NCBI GenBank assembly: GCA_947683625.1
Contig: CANTUR010000039.1
Coordinates: 4,464,001 to 4,528,000 of the forward strand
DNA length: 64,000 bases
Direction of reading: 5' to 3'
Source of the DNA: Mallotus nudiflorus
Taxonomy: Eukaryota; Streptophyta; Magnoliopsida; Malpighiales; Euphorbiaceae
Shown: piece by piece, positions 22,199-35,188 of the stretch
Layout: the number at the start of each line of letters is the position of its first letter
Position numbering within the stretch: position 1 is the first letter of the stretch
Position numbers and translations under genes: made by a program
The notes under the pieces: model-generated
The model's input: the letters and a program-made list of their open reading frames with translations, nothing else
The model's database searches: none
What the model was told of the DNA's origin: nothing

Positions 22199-22480
22199 AT
22201 TTAGCATCCTCCAGCATTTTTCATTCAGGTAATGACTCTGTCTGCATTTGAAATCGAGAGCATGGGTGAAATTTAAGATAATTCTACTGATCCTGAAGGA
22301 TGGAGCCTGGCATCGGCAATCCGCCACTTCTTCATGAACCTTAGGCTGGAAAAACCAGAAAGCTGGAACCCCATGTGCTTTTGTTCTTTGAGGGACGATA
22401 CATCATTCATCTGGCTGGATCTTCCACCAGTTTTGACATTTGGAAAGAAAATTAATAATAATAAAAAAAAAATAGAGCCT
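22199..22480 (+). terminator. IMPDH 3' untranslated region with poly(A) signal
   Basis: Non-coding sequence after the TAA stop. AATAAA at 22460-22465, inside AATAATAATAAA, is the best near-upstream poly(A) element, 262 bases past the stop. The cleavage site cannot be placed from sequence alone. Confidence 0.5.
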
Positions 22481-23010
22481 CCTTGCTTGTTGCAATTTTG
22501 ATATCATCTGATTTTTGTCTCAAATTTTTGCAAGTTTTAGTTGCAATTTTATTGAACCAAAAATAATTATTTTTTGGGCTCTTACTATATAAATATTAGT
22601 ATGTATGCGCACCTAGGTCTAAACGGGAAAACTGAATTTCGTGACAATTGAAAATTTCTTATTAATCAAAAAACTTATTTTTTTACCCTTTTAAAAAAAT
22701 TAACTTTCTCTGTGTTCCCTTTCACAAAGCCTTTGCTTTTTTTATTGGGAATGATGTACAAGTGAGGCTAGAAATTGATTGACCAATCGAGACCAAAACT
22801 GACAATGGGCACAGATATCCATACCCCTATTAGTGGGTTATTTTCCCTCATTATGCGCAAACTCTGCTAGACCCTACAACTCCATCACTTCTTATTTAGT
22901 GCATCTTTAACATCACCTCAGATGTTAAAGTACAGTTTTTAATAACATCACCTCTTATTAATTTCAACCAAGAGTCTATAAAACCTTAATTTTAGTGCAA
23001 CCATTTTAGC
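22481..23010. other. Spacer between IMPDH and a LINE remnant
   Basis: I see no gene. The minus-strand frames here are short and without recognisable motifs. The right end may already belong to the LINE remnant. Confidence 0.5.
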
Positions 23011-23530
23011 CCAATTCAAATCTTTTAAGCAAGCTAGATGAGTTGTTGATGTCAGTAATGATTCGAGGAGCCTAAAAATGGATATGCTGATTGGTCCACA
23101 CAATGGATGGGTGAAGATTAATACTGATGGAGCCATGTCGATTGTAACTCAAAGTGCAATAGCTAGAGGTTTGCTGCAAGATGCAAATGGACGTTGGGTT
23201 GCAGGCTTTCTAGCTAATTTGGGAATTTGTGGTGTTCTAATAGCTGAGGTATGGGTGCTATCCATGGTCTTCGTATATTTGGCGAATTGTGATTCTTCAA
23301 AGTACTTCAAGTCGACAATCAACGCTTGGCTAACATGCCAGTGAGGCCCTTTTCAAAATCTTTCTTTGATTCAAAAAATTAAGCACATGATGCTCAGAGG
23401 ATGGGAGGTAGAGTGGTTCATATCTATAGGGTAGCTACATTTTAAAATGACACGTCTTGCGGCACGTGTAGGGGATTTGGCGAGTGCATTTAATGGAACT
23501 TTAATCTTCTCATCTCTATCACCCCTCGTT
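23011..23530 (+). pseudogene. LINE-type RNase H domain remnant
   Basis: The translated frame at 23078-23344 contains GWVKINTDGA followed by ARGLLQDANGRWVAGF and NLGICGVLIAEVWVL. This is the RNase H fold found at the C-terminus of plant L1-type LINE polyproteins (RVT_3), with the first catalytic Asp in NTDGA and the conserved Glu in AEVW. The match continues past a frame change to about 23440. No upstream reverse transcriptase is present, so this is a 5'-truncated copy. The LINE 3' end is obscured by the MITE at 23537. Confidence 0.75.
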
Positions 23531-23536
23531 GCCTTA

Positions 23537-23973
23537 CACTATATTTGAAAAAGAAAAAAAAAAAGAGAAAAATATGAATTCTCTTATTATTTTTTTTATA
23601 TTTAGATTTGAAGAAAAATAATATAAAAAAAAATTATGATATTTTTTTTATTGAAAAAATAAAATATTTTAATAAAGAAAATAAGTATATGATATATTTA
23701 CTATTATGTATATATATTAAAATAATGAGTGAAAAAATAAATTGCACAATAAGAGTAAAATTATAAAGTAAAAATGAATAGTAAATTTTTTCTCTATTTT
23801 TCTCATATTTTCTCTCCAATTTGGAGATAAAATATAGGGAGGAAAATAAAATTAACTTTATTTTCCCCCTAAATTTTTCCTCCCATTCCAAATAAGATAA
23901 AGTGATTTTCCTTCTTAATTTTCTTTCATCCTTTTTCTATCATTCCCACTTTCTTCTCATTCCAAACATAGTG
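23537..23973. mobile_element. Tourist-like MITE, 437 bp
   Basis: Ends CACTATATTTGAAAAAG and CATTCCAAACATAGTG are inverted repeats (CACTAT(A/G)TTTG(A/G)A). TTA is duplicated at 23534-23536 and 23974-23976. The interior is purine-rich at the left and pyrimidine-rich at the right, so much of the element is loosely self-complementary (GAGAAAAAT against TTTTTCTCATT-type stretches). It has no coding capacity. Confidence 0.8.
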
Positions 23974-23976
23974 TTA

Positions 23977-24839
23977 AACTTCATTTTTTCAAATTTTTTG
24001 CTATTTTTATGTGAAAAATCCTCACCTTTGTTCTCTTTGTCTTTTCAATTCTTGGTCCATTTGTAAGCACTCTTCTAGGATTTGTGTCATGTCTTTAAAA
24101 AGTAAGTGGGTTTTATTTATTATTAATTTGTTTTATCTTTGGTTTTTTGCTTTATTCTTTTCTTTTGCTTCTCCTTTTTTACTTTGTTGATGACTTAGTC
24201 ATTATTTGTATAATCTTATGTTCTGGAATTCTGTTTGTCCTTCGTGTTGCATTACTTTTTCCTTTGCATTTTCATCCGTTAATTTTGCTTTTTCAGTCTT
24301 GTTTGATTTGTGGGCTTTAGGCTTGAGTGTGATGGATGTATCTAGCTCTTTCACTGTTTGTGATAATGATTTTGTTTGAATTTATGGAGGGGTAGAGATG
24401 TCTTCTAATGATAGGTGATGAGACCTTGCTAACGGTCGGCTTCCTCTCCACAACGATCCATTGGTTCCGAGGTTAGTGGTGACTTTGAGGTGCCTGTGGT
24501 TATTGGAATTGTCAAAGTTTAGGTGGTTTCTTTTACTCTTCCTTTTGTGATTCTTTTTGGCAGTTAGGCTTCTGTAGTCAAAGTTGAGGATAACATTGTC
24601 CATTTTGGTTGTTTGGATCACATAGATGTGGTAACATCAAAGATTGAGTCTTCTATAACCCATGAACCATTAGTTGCCTAAAAGAAGGAGTTTTTAATCC
24701 CTAATCATTATGATTTTCTTTTTTAGATATCCGGAGAGGTGGGGGGAGCTTCTTAGGTTGTGGAACATAAAGCCTCATAAGTGTGGTAAGTATGTGCCTT
24801 TGACTAAGGACTAGGCTAGTAAAGTTGACCTACTGTGAG
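23977..24839. other. Unassigned sequence, probably old retroelement
   Basis: The stretch is T-rich, then moderately GC-balanced at 24390-24830, but every frame is closed by stops within 80 codons and no domain is recognised. It may be part of a LINE or of the gypsy remnant to the right. I assign no function. Confidence 0.4.
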
Positions 24840-25356
24840 TGCATTCATGTGGTAAGGAATTTGTTTGCTCTAAGTTAATGGAGGGGATGGAGGGTCTATC
24901 CTCGTACAACAATGATGATATAGGTATATTTTTGTGTGTGTGTCTTTTATGTTTGTGCTTGCGTGCATATTTCTCTTTGTGTGTGTTAGTCTTCTTCTTT
25001 TTAATGTACAAGTGTATGTAATTTGCAAATGTTAATCTTTTTGAGCTGATGAGAGTGAGGTCACAGAAGACATGCTCAGGGAGTATCTTGAGGACTCATG
25101 ATTGATATTGAAGACCAAGTGGGTCTTCATCACTTTGCGACTCTTGCACTTGGAAGAATTTTTAACACTTATTGATTGTGGAGACTAAGTGGGTCTTCAT
25201 CGCTTTATGACACATGCACTTGGAAAATTATTTTTTTTAATGCTAACTATTTTTGTTACGCAGCATTGTGCTAGGTAAAATTCACTTTTCATTAATATGA
25301 CCGTAATTGGTTTGTGGACATTATAATGCCTTATAGGGCTTACAATTTATTAGTAG
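24840..25356 (-). pseudogene. 3' end of a gypsy remnant split by a copia element
   Basis: On the minus strand the last codons of the gypsy pol frame cross the later copia insertion point. The part from 35190-35188 continues at 25361-25350 as a lysine-lysine-phenylalanine-tyrosine end followed by stops, after the copia element and one TSD copy are left out. Beyond the stop is 3' non-coding sequence with a duplicated block (GTGGGTCTTCATC at about 25117 and 25189, each followed by a copy of GCACTTGGAA). Confidence 0.6.
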
Positions 25357-25361
25357 AATTT

Positions 25362-25600
25362 TGTTAAGATATCACATAAATTTCAAGCATTATATGCATG
25401 ATTTCTGTAATTAGGTTGCTTGATCTTAGGCTAAAATCAATGTAAATATATTGTAAATATGTGCTGTGAATACTGGATTTTAGTTCTTATTATGTATTAA
25501 AAATTAGTATAAATACCCCATTAGGTTTGAGGGAATAATCAAGCTAATCATTATTCAATCTTCATATTATCTTCTCTTCTTTTTCTTCTCTATTTTCACA
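25362..25600 (+). repeat. 5' LTR of the copia element
   Basis: It starts TGTTAAGATATCAC and ends CTATTTTCACA, 239 bp. It contains ATAAATACCCCATTAGG, a TATA-like segment shared with the 3' LTR, placed about 90 bases before the LTR end. Confidence 0.92.
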
Positions 25601-25612
25601 TAGTATCAGAGC
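25601..25612 (+). other. tRNA-Met primer-binding site of the copia element
   Basis: TAGTATCAGAGC follows the 5' LTR directly and differs at one base from the standard initiator tRNA-Met complement TGGTATCAGAGC. Confidence 0.85.
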
Positions 25613-25859
25613 CTTAATGGTTCACCATTATTCTCCCTCATTTTTCTCCTCTGTTTCACTACGTTTCATTAAGAGCACCAACCACTAATCAGTAGTCCGG
25701 TGGTTAAATCATTTTCCTGTTCTAGCTTCATTCAATTTTTAAATCTTCAAAAGCAGCCTATGTCATATTTGGTCTTTCAGCTCATTCAATAATGACAAAT
25801 ATTTTATGTGCCTTAAAACCATTTTTCTCATCTAGTTATGGTTCTTCATCTGCCACTAC

Positions 25860-26600
25860 TGTCAAATTATAAGGTAGTAATAATTATGTTTCATGGGCAG
25901 CATTTATTGAATTATAGCTTATGGGACAAGGATATAGTGACCACTTAGTAAAAAATGCCACTACTATTAAAGAAAAGAATAGGGCTACATGGATTAAGAT
26001 TGATGCACAATTATGTAGTTTGTTGTGGCACTTTTTGGAGCCAAAATTATTAACTCTTTTTCAGTTTTACAAAACATGTTACAAAGCTTGGAATAAGGCT
26101 AAGTCATTATATACTAATGATATTCAACATATATATAAGATAGTGTTTGACCTTGTCAATTTGTAGCAAAGCTTTAAGGATATGGCTAGTTATTTAGGCT
26201 AAGTTGAAACATTGAAAGATGAATTTAATTCTCTCATGCTTTTTCTGATAGTATTATTGAGCAAAAGAACCAACGAGACAATTTTTTTATGGTGTCAGCC
26301 TTGATAGGGCTTCAGGCAGATTTGTCTTCAGTTTGAGATTGGATTCTTTTCAGTCCAATCATTCCTACTCTTGATGAAAATTTTTCTTATTTAATTTGTA
26401 TCTCCTCCACCAAGACTGAAATTGAGCCATCTGTACTAGCCATATAGAAAAATAGACAATAAGGAGATAATAAAAAATGGAAAGGGAAAGGCTCCAAATC
26501 TCACTATACTCATTATGATAATGGTGGTCATACACGTGACACTTGTTGGGCCCTTCATGGTCAACCTCCAAGGAATACTCAGAATAATCGATCTACGGCT
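25860..26600 (+). pseudogene. copia gag remnant
   Basis: The frame has N.YVSWAA and, at 25921-26166, MGQGYSDHLV followed by a helical gag region of the UBN2/Retrotran_gag type (W..A..L...I). A stop follows at 26164 and frame changes after it. A zinc-knuckle-like segment at about 26500-26575 reads YDNGGHTRDTCWALHGQPP. The first cysteines of the CCHC motif are replaced by Tyr and Gly, so nucleic-acid binding is lost. Confidence 0.8.
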
Positions 26601-26779
26601 CCTATGGCTCAATCTCAAAGAGATACGATTCTTCCCCTACCAACTGCTCAATCTTAGGTATCCAATTTAGTTACATTATCCGGGGTTGATTATGATGAAT
26701 ATTTGAAGTATCAATCATCAAAATAACAGTCCTCTTCTTCCATGGTTTTTATTGCGCAATTATGTAAATCATTTTCTTT

Positions 26780-27973
26780 CCTAACCCAATTATTACACAA
26801 TGGATCTTGGATATTTGATTCAGGTGTTTTTTATTACATTTTTGTTAATAAAAACTTTTTCTCTACTCTCCACTCTCCATTTGTTTCCTTTACAATCAAC
26901 TTGGCTAACAGATCATAAACGATGATTAGAGTAGGAGAAAGTAAACCTTTCTCTTCTATTCCTTTAGTCTCCATCTTATATGCTTCAGAATATCTTTACA
27001 ATTTAATTTCCATTAGTAAACTTTCCAAACAACTTAATTGTAGAGTAATCTTTGACTCTCATTCTATTTTTGTATAGGACTGAAATACAGGGAAGATGAT
27101 TGGCAAAGGTCATAAGTCAAATAAATTATATTATCTTACTTGCCTTGTCACTCGTACTGAATTTACTTTTGCTCCTTCAGTTAATATTCTTCATAATTGT
27201 CTAGGTCATCCTAGTCTTTCCAAACTTTAGAAAATGGTTCCTAGTATTTCAAAACTATATTCCATTGAATGTGAATCATGTTAACTTAAGAAACATACCT
27301 GTAGTTCTTTTTCTAAGAAATTGAATAATATAGCCTTTTTTATGTTTAATGTTGTTCACTTTGATATTTGGGGGTAAGTTATATTAATACAAACTTGGGT
27401 TTTTAGTACTTTGTTACTTTTATTGATGAATATTCTCATTACACTTAGATGTTTCTTTTAAAATCTAGATCTGAGTTATTTAATATTTTTCAAAACTTTT
27501 GTGCTAAAATTCAAAAATAATTTGGTGTCTCAATTAAAATTTTACACAGTGACAATGCACGAGAATATATATCTCTTCCTTTTTAGGAATTTATGACTTC
27601 TCGAGGAATTATTCACCAATCTTCTTATGTATATACCCCTTAACAAAATGGTATGGCTGAAAAAAAGAATCGACATTGCATTAAAACAGCTCGAACCATG
27701 CTTATCCATTATAATGTACTACTTCCTTTTAAGAGGGATGTTGTCCTAACTGCATATTATCTAATCAATCGGATGCCTTCTTTAGTTTTATAACATCAAA
27801 GTCATCATTCTATTTTATTCCTAGGTCAACCATCTTACCCTCTCTCTAGAAGTGTGCTTGGGTGCACTTGCTTTGTTCATAATCATACTCCTGGTAAGGA
27901 TAGGCTTCATCCCAAATCTATTAAGTGTGTCTTCTTAGGCTATTCTCACTTACATAAGGGTTACAAATGTTAC
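26780..27973 (+). pseudogene. copia protease and integrase remnant, left part
   Basis: WIFDSG (about 26810) is the protease active-site motif of copia elements. At about 27190-27290 a GAG-pre-integrase segment (LGHPSLSKL, then a Cys-containing end) is seen. Integrase follows to 27973, with ARTMLIHYNVLLPF, AYYLINRMPS and HPKSIKCVFLGYS. Several stops and shifts interrupt it. The last codons before the nested LTR (KCY) resume right after it at 30774. Confidence 0.85.
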
Positions 27974-30773
27974 TGTCATGACCCAAAGAGAAAGGCATGT
28001 AACTGACACTAGGAAATGAGAATCTATAAAGTAACCGAAACCTATAGTAAGCCTTAAAAAATTTTCATAAAAAAAAGAGACAATACACTTAATAATAAAA
28101 CCATTACTTAACAATAAAATTATAATAAGTGCACCAAAGCAAATATATAAATCAAATATCCTTCAATACAATATCTCACGTCAGATAAAATCAGAATATA
28201 ATTAATATAAGTTCTTTGATTAACTACTACAGTATCTAGAGTTCAATTGTACAATACATATCAAAGAGACATACACAATAAAGCCGGAGAAGAAAAAACC
28301 TGGAGTAGAGAAGAAGGACAAGTTTCAAACTCTCAAACTCCTGAAAAAAAATATTGAGGGGAGTCAGATCTCACTAAGTAAGATAATATAGAGAGTTGTA
28401 TGGTTTTAAAAATATTCATTAAATAAAATAATAATAATAAAATAAATTTTATTATTAAAATTAAAGTATTTAAAATTTATTTTCAAATCATCAACTCTCT
28501 AAATAATAAATATGAAGAATTTATAATCAAACTTCTTCAAAATAAAATATTCTTTATTTAATAATTTAAAAATGAAAAATCTTGGTAGAACCGTACTCCA
28601 CAAAGTCTCATAGTCGCTTGACTCACTTAACCATAAAACTACCGGTCCTCAAGAGCTAAGCATCAACCGAGGCACCAACCATAATCATTCACTGAATCCA
28701 TTATTTTACTGGCGGTCCCCGAGAGCTAAGGTATCAACCGAAACACCCATTTCAGTATCCAATGATAACATTTCTAATAATTACTAGCGATCCTCGAGAG
28801 CTACAACATCCACCAAAGCACTCGTCCTAGTTAATCAATCATAAAATTTGGATCCATCTCTCAATTTCTACCAGTGTACACATGAACTTGATGAAACTCA
28901 TCAGGTAGGTCATTCTACTAGTATTTTTCAAAATTAAAATATAACTAAAAATGTAGCACAATATAAGAAAACTATAATTTACAAATTAAATAACATAAAA
29001 TAGAATAAAAATAATAATAATGCTAAGCATAACCTAAAACAACATAACTTAAATTTAATGTAAGCATATTGCTATCTTAAATTTTATAAATTCGCTATGC
29101 ACACAATTCAATTTATTAACTTAAAATTGGAGCAAGCCGGTTGACGGTTCCATATCCGCCTATTGTCAGTAGTTCCCACCCCGGTATGCTCTAAAATAAA
29201 ATAATATTTATTCAAAACGTGCTTAAGAAAAATAATTAAAATTCATAGGAATTTCTAAAATTTTGAAATTAATAAAAATTAAGAAACTTGTAATAAATTT
29301 AGAATTAATCCTAACGAAGACTCGATTTAAGAAATGACCCTAAAATGACTTAACAGTTAAACAAAAATATACAGATGTCACGTTTTATGAAAAATCTACC
29401 GAAATTCTGAAAGAGTCTCCTCTGTAAAATGAATATCTCTCTACACGAAATAGAGTCATTCCTACAAAGAAAAATACTACTATTCACCGCACAGTACCAC
29501 ACTCAAATCGGGCTCTCAAACTACATACAAATTCCCGACTGAAATCAACAACAACACTACCACAAAATATATAAATTATGAAAATATATAACAACATATT
29601 TATAAAAATTAATTGGACTAATTAAATAATAAATTCTTTTTAATAATCAATATATACAAAAACTCATTTAACATAATAATATCTATACTTAAAAATTATT
29701 ACTTATAAAATTCCGAAAAATTCATAAAAATATTTATTAACACTAAATATAATTATATCAATCAAATAATTAAATACTATGATATTTATATACATTTATA
29801 TTATTTCCGGAAATTAATCTAAAATCAACAAAATATACAAAAATATTAATTTAGCTAATAAAATTAATTTATACTTTCTAACAATTAAAATTATTATTAT
29901 ACATGTCAATTAACGATAAATTTACCAAAAAAATCAATTAAAAAATCACATTACATAATTTTCTCTAAAATTCTTATTTTTCACATATAACTTCCAAAAT
30001 TATAATAAATTATGTATAACTAATTTTACAAAATTTCTTTCACAAACATTACTCCAAATAATATATAGTATTTATTAAAAATATCCAAATTTTCAAACTC
30101 GAAATAGTAACCCGAACTAAAAATTCCAAAAAAATTAAAATAAATCTGAAATTTTTTTAAAAATATCATAGCATTGTAGTCAATCTCTACGTCAACTTTC
30201 CTAAATAACATCAAGCCTAATTCTCATTTAATTAATCAAAAACTAACAAATGAATTTACCTCAATTTAGGACGATCCAGGAGGAGATTGAAGAAACCAAA
30301 GGTAGATTATGGAAGTTTGAAAGATAAGGATTCTATAGATACCGGAATCACAACCATCCCACGTTGGAATCTTCACCGGAGGTCAACCAAAAACTGGCCA
30401 AAACAAGGGTAAAACAGGAATAAGAGAAGATGGGGCTGCTATTAATGGCCAAGGGAGGAGCTGGGCTGTTGTCCGGCGTGTCATGGTGGTCGGCGTGTTG
30501 CTGGTTGGCTAAGGTACAATGCTGGCAGCAGACTGGACAATGACAAAAAGAAGAAGAAGAAAAAGAAAGAAAAAAAAGAAAAAAAAAGTGGTTTTTGTCT
30601 TTTATATATATATATACACATATCAACACACTCCTATAATATTTCCTCTTCCAAAATAATAATAATATTAAAGTAAAAATAAAAATAAAAATAATACACT
30701 ACTAATAATAAAATAATCATAATCAATCAAAAATAATTTCATTTAGTTAATAATAAAAATTCAAAATATTATA
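27974..30773 (-). mobile_element. 2.8-kb solo LTR nested in the copia integrase region
   Basis: On the + strand it starts TGTCATGACCCAAAG and ends AATATTATA, so the LTR reads on the minus strand and ends GGTCATGACA. The flanks GTTAC (27969-27973) and GTTAT (30774-30778) form a TSD with one later change, and the copia frame continues across them. It belongs to the same broad family as the LTRs at 46442 and 62786 and shares modules with the gypsy LTRs at 52176 and 60057. No internal region is present. Confidence 0.85.
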
Positions 30774-32571
30774 GTTATGATCCAATAATAAATAAATATT
30801 TTATCTTAGCAGATGTAACCTTTTTCGAGACATCCCTTTATTTTTCACCAACCATAAACTAAATGGGCATAATAGAAGCTCTTCTGAGTCTTATCGTTCT
30901 CATTTCTACTACATCAGCTCCTAAACCACTATAAGTCTACTTTATGCCTTCTTCTATGCCTACTCTTGATGTTCCTCTTACAGGTGCGTACCAGATAGAT
31001 ACTTCAAGTGACTCATCTCCTACATTGCCAACTTCTCTAACACTAATCATGCCTCAATCAGAAGATCTCAGTCCACCTATTGCCATTAGAAAATGTATTC
31101 ATTATTCTTGTAATCCTCATCCTATTTATAATTTTTTGAGTTATCATCATTTGTCACCTTCATATTATGCTTTTGTATCCAATTTATCCACTATGCCTAA
31201 TCTAAAATTTGTTAATGAAGCATAGGCACATTTTAGTTAGCAATAGGCTATAGTTGAGGAAATGACTGCTTTTAATGCTAATAATACTTGGGAGCTAGTT
31301 CCATTACATCTAAAAAATCTATAATTGGTTGTCATTGGGTTTATATAGTGAAAGTTGGTCCTTATGGCAAGATAGACCATTTGAAAGCTCATCTAGTTAC
31401 AAAAGGGTACACTTAGGTTTTTAGCCTTGATTATGGAGATACCTTCTCTCCAATTACCAAGATTGCCTTTGTTTGACTACTTATTTCCCTTGCTACTATG
31501 CACCACTGGAGTATTTATTAACTGGGAATTAAAAATGCCTTCTTATATAAAGAATTAATAGAAGAAGTTTATGTGGAGCAACCACTAGGTTTTGTTACTC
31601 AGGGGGAGTCTAGGCTTATTTATCGATTGCAAAAATGTCTTTATGGTTTGAAATAATCCACAAGGGCATGGTTTGGGTGATTTAGTACCGTTGTTCAAGA
31701 CTTTAAAATGCATAAGAGTCAGGCACATCACTCAATATTTTATCGTTATACAACTCATGGCAAATGTATTTACTTAGTAGTATATGTAAATGATATTGCC
31801 ATAATAGGTGATGATCATGAAGGATATCAACTCAAGCAATATCTCTTCAGTCACTTCAGACTATAGACTTAAGAAGTTAAAGTACTTTTTAGGAAGTGAG
31901 GTGTCATAGTTAAATACAAGCATTGCTATTTCATGAAGGAAATATATCTTAAACATTCTGGAAGGGATAGGAATGTTGGATTGCAAACCCGTGGAAACTC
32001 CCATGGATCCAAATGTTAAACTTGTTACAGGATAGGGGAGCCATTAAAAGATCCTAAACAATATTAAATATTGGTTAGAAAACTCAATTATCTCATTATC
32101 ACTTGTCCAACTATTTCCTTTGGAGTAAGTGTGGTTAGTCAATTTCTCTAAGCCCCATATGGTAGCCATTAGGATGCAGTGATATACATCCTTAGATATA
32201 TTAAAGGAGCTCCAGGATAGGGTTTTTTATATGAAGACGGAGGACATACATATATTATTGGGTCTTTAAATGCTAATTGGGTAGGTTCTTCTTAAGATAG
32301 ACAATCCACTTTAGGATATTGTGTCTTTACTGGAGAAAATCTAATATCTTGAAAAAGTGAAAACAAGATATTATATCAAGATCAAGTGCATAAGCAGAAT
32401 ATTCAACCATGGCCTTAGTTACTTATGAACTTGTTTGGTTAAAATAGTTACTTTAAGAATTAAGGTATGGAGATGCTAGTCCAATGACATTAATTTATGA
32501 TAATTAAACATCACTGCATGTTATTTTAAATATGATCTTCCTTGAAAGGATAAAGCACATAAAGATAGATT
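30774..32571 (+). pseudogene. copia integrase end, reverse transcriptase and RNase H start
   Basis: It opens with YFILADVTFFE, the usual C-terminal integrase-side motif. Then comes the linker (30944-31225, ending NPHPIYNFLSYHHLS) and the reverse transcriptase: NTWELVP at about 31290, GIKNAFLYKELIEEVYVEQP at about 31525-31585 and LQKCLYGLK at about 31630. The YVDDI motif region at about 31780 reads as YVNDIAIIG, with Asn in place of the first catalytic Asp. RNase H motifs (NWVGSS.DRQSTLGYCVF) lie at about 32275-32330. Many stops and frame changes show decay. Confidence 0.85.
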
Positions 32572-34769
32572 TGTTAGCATAGATGTGCCCTAATGCCATT
32601 CTTATAATGTATAATGACATTGTAAGTTATCCCAAGGGCAATAAAAGAATATTCTATTATTTAAAGTGTTTATTTAATTAAATGTTTAACCATCAACATT
32701 ATGCTAAATATATTCATTATTAAGAGTTGATAATATGAGCTACGAATTTATTTAGTACATATGCTATAAAATGTTTATAGTCATATAATTAATATTTGGG
32801 TAATATTGATTAAACTATCACCTCTATCTATTTTCCTTGATTATTATATGATACTAATAGTGGGAGGTAGTAAGTCTTATGCTACTTAATATGAGATATT
32901 AGAATAGAAATGTGGATACTCATGTGATAGGTGGATCAAACAGCGATGTTAGATACGTGATCATATGGATATTCACGTACAGTCAATTATCATAATCTAG
33001 ATCATAATGGTACTTATAGTCCTTTGACTTGAGGTGACACGCTTATCCACATTTAAGTGGTTAGAGTTTGTTACCACTTACATACTTGTGTTACTCTCAC
33101 ATGGGTATATGGTGTGTGGTGGCTCTAGTTAGTTAAATGTAGGGATGAGTGTTTGACCATGATGGAATTCATTGCTTGGAGTGAATCGGGATAAAATCCT
33201 ATGATATCTAAGTTTTTCTTTGTCAAAAAGTTCCTAGCCAGGACAAACATAATAGTCTGAAAGAGTTTTAGTGCTAGAAAGAGTTTTTAGTATTTGTTGT
33301 GTTTTATTAAAGGATAGAACTTGAGATGAGATAATATGATATAGCTATTAGTGTTTGACTTATCCTTGACTCTAGGCTATATTAGGATCTTTTAATGAAG
33401 GGATTTTAGTGCATGATAATTATGACCAAAGGGTTTGGGTAAATTAATAAATACATTCATTTCTAATTGGGTAGTTGTGATATCAATGCTAGGGGTCACT
33501 CATAACTTATGAGAACTAAATGTGAATAATTGGGATTTTCACATTTAGACTTGAAAGGAGTTTCAAATAATATCAAGTGTTGATATTATCTTCTCATTGC
33601 TGATTAGATATGAACCTAGTAAGTCACACATAAAAGGTTTTACTAAATCTCTATTTATATTAATCAAATTATTGATTAAAGCGTTTAATCAATCAATTAA
33701 GATTAATGAAATTAGATTTCTACTTAAAGCAATGATTCTAGCATATCGTTAAATCTAATTTCAAAGAAGGGTTTAATTATTAATTTGTGCTTAATTAATA
33801 TGAGATATTAAATTAATAATAGATATATGTTGTTTCTATTGGATTTGGATTAATGGCCCAAGTGTATGGACCTAAGCCCAAAAGAGTTTTGGACTAAAGA
33901 TTTATCCAAAGCCCAAGAATCTTATTTAGACCTATTTGATTAATGGATTGGGCTAGGACCAAAAGTTGATCTAATAACCAAGCCCATGTCTATTAAATGA
34001 ATGTAGTGAAATTTGTCTTATTTGACATTATTGACTTTGACTACATTAGAGATGACAACATATGTGCATTGTAAGAATGGATGTAGAGAATTATATGGGA
34101 TATATTTTCTAAATAATTCTTAATGTTATTTGTCATCATCCCACATTAGAGCATATATGTATGTCAATTGGATGAATTTGATCTAATAGGTCATGTGATT
34201 AGGAGCCTCCTTTTCTCTACACTCATAACTTGTCATCATATCTTTAAGGAGTAGTAGATATTAATTGGTAAGAACATAATAGATGAGTGTCAAGGTAGAG
34301 AAAGTGTAGAGACATAAAAGACAAAAAGAAAAAGAAACACACATATACAAAACTCAAGAGTTTTTACAAGGATCATCTAGTGCAAGTTTCATAAGGGTTA
34401 TTGAGAGAGGGTTCTTGCTACTACTTGATCAAGACAAGAGTGAGATTTGTTAAAGCTTAGTGTTTTAAGCTAAAGGTCTCACATTTGGGATACTTGAAGA
34501 GTTGATTCAAGAGTTGAATCAAAGGAGCCAACCATTTAGTAGATTAATTGTGGTCTACATCAAACACTTAAGAGATTGTAAGTATTCCACAACTTAGATT
34601 TCCTAAGTTTTGTATTTATATATGTTGATGTATATTAGCTATATGTTAAATTGCAAATTGGATCCTAGGGATTGGAATTCTTGATGAGATCAAGGGTTAT
34701 GTTGAGCAAAATTTTAAAATTTTCCTTACTTAGTATTTGATGTCTAAGTAGCATAATCGATTCCTAATA
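32572..34769 (+). mobile_element. 2.2-kb solo LTR nested in the copia RNase H region
   Basis: It starts TGTTAGCATAGATG and ends GATTCCTAATA (CA changed to TA). The perfect TSD AGATT lies at 32567-32571 and 34770-34774, and the copia RNase H frame continues across it (HIKID, then FHFI). The 2198-bp insert has no coding capacity and no internal retroelement part. Its ends resemble those of the LTR family at 9947 and 39637 (TGTTAG...CCTAA(C/T)A), so it may be a longer relative; that grouping is inferred. Confidence 0.85.
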
Positions 34770-34942
34770 AGATTTTCATTTCATCAGACAAAAGATTGAA
34801 TCTAGCTGCATTATTACTAGTTTTATGAATTCAAATTATCAATTGGTAGACATTTTTACCAAAGCTCTAAGAAGGCCATGAATTGAATATATTTATAACT
34901 AGCTAGGAGCATACGATATGTGCGCTCTAGCTTAAAGGAGAG
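34770..34942 (+). pseudogene. copia RNase H end and polypurine tract
   Basis: The frame gives ESSCIITSF, then QLVDIFTKAL, the standard end of copia RNase H. The polypurine stretch AAAGGAGAG sits just before the 3' LTR at 34943. Confidence 0.85.
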
Positions 34943-35183
34943 TGTTGAGATATCACCTTGATTTTAAGTATTGTGCGCATGATTTTTGTAATTAGGTTAC
35001 TTAATCAGAGGCTAAAATCAATGTAAATATGCTATAAATGTGTGCTGTAAATAATTGATTTTATTTCCTATTATGCATTAAAAAAATTAGTATAAATACC
35101 CCATTAGGCTTGAGGGAATAATCAAGCTAATCATTATTCAGTCTTCATTTTCTCTTTGCTTCTTTTTCTTCTCTATTTTCATA
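34943..35183 (+). repeat. 3' LTR of the copia element
   Basis: It starts TGTTGAGATATCAC and ends CTATTTTCATA, 241 bp. It matches the 5' LTR along its full length with scattered substitutions and small indels. The end CA has become TA. Confidence 0.92.
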
Positions 35184-35188
35184 AATTT

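Larger units (their letters stand above)
25362..35183 (+). mobile_element. Ty1/copia retrotransposon carrying two nested solo LTRs
   Basis: The element is bounded by LTRs 25362-25600 and 34943-35183 and by a perfect TSD AATTT (25357-25361, 35184-35188). Order on the + strand is LTR, primer-binding site, gag, protease, integrase, reverse transcriptase and RNase H, the copia order. Its own length without the two nested LTRs is about 4.8 kb, a normal copia size. All domains contain stops and frame changes, so it cannot encode working proteins. The LTRs differ at roughly 14% of sites by eye count, so the insertion is old. It sits in an older gypsy remnant on the opposite strand. Confidence 0.92.

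Noticed and set aside
23548..23580. A-rich run read as the poly(A) tail of the LINE remnant
   Set aside because: It lies inside the MITE at 23537-23973, whose TIRs and TTA TSD explain it better.
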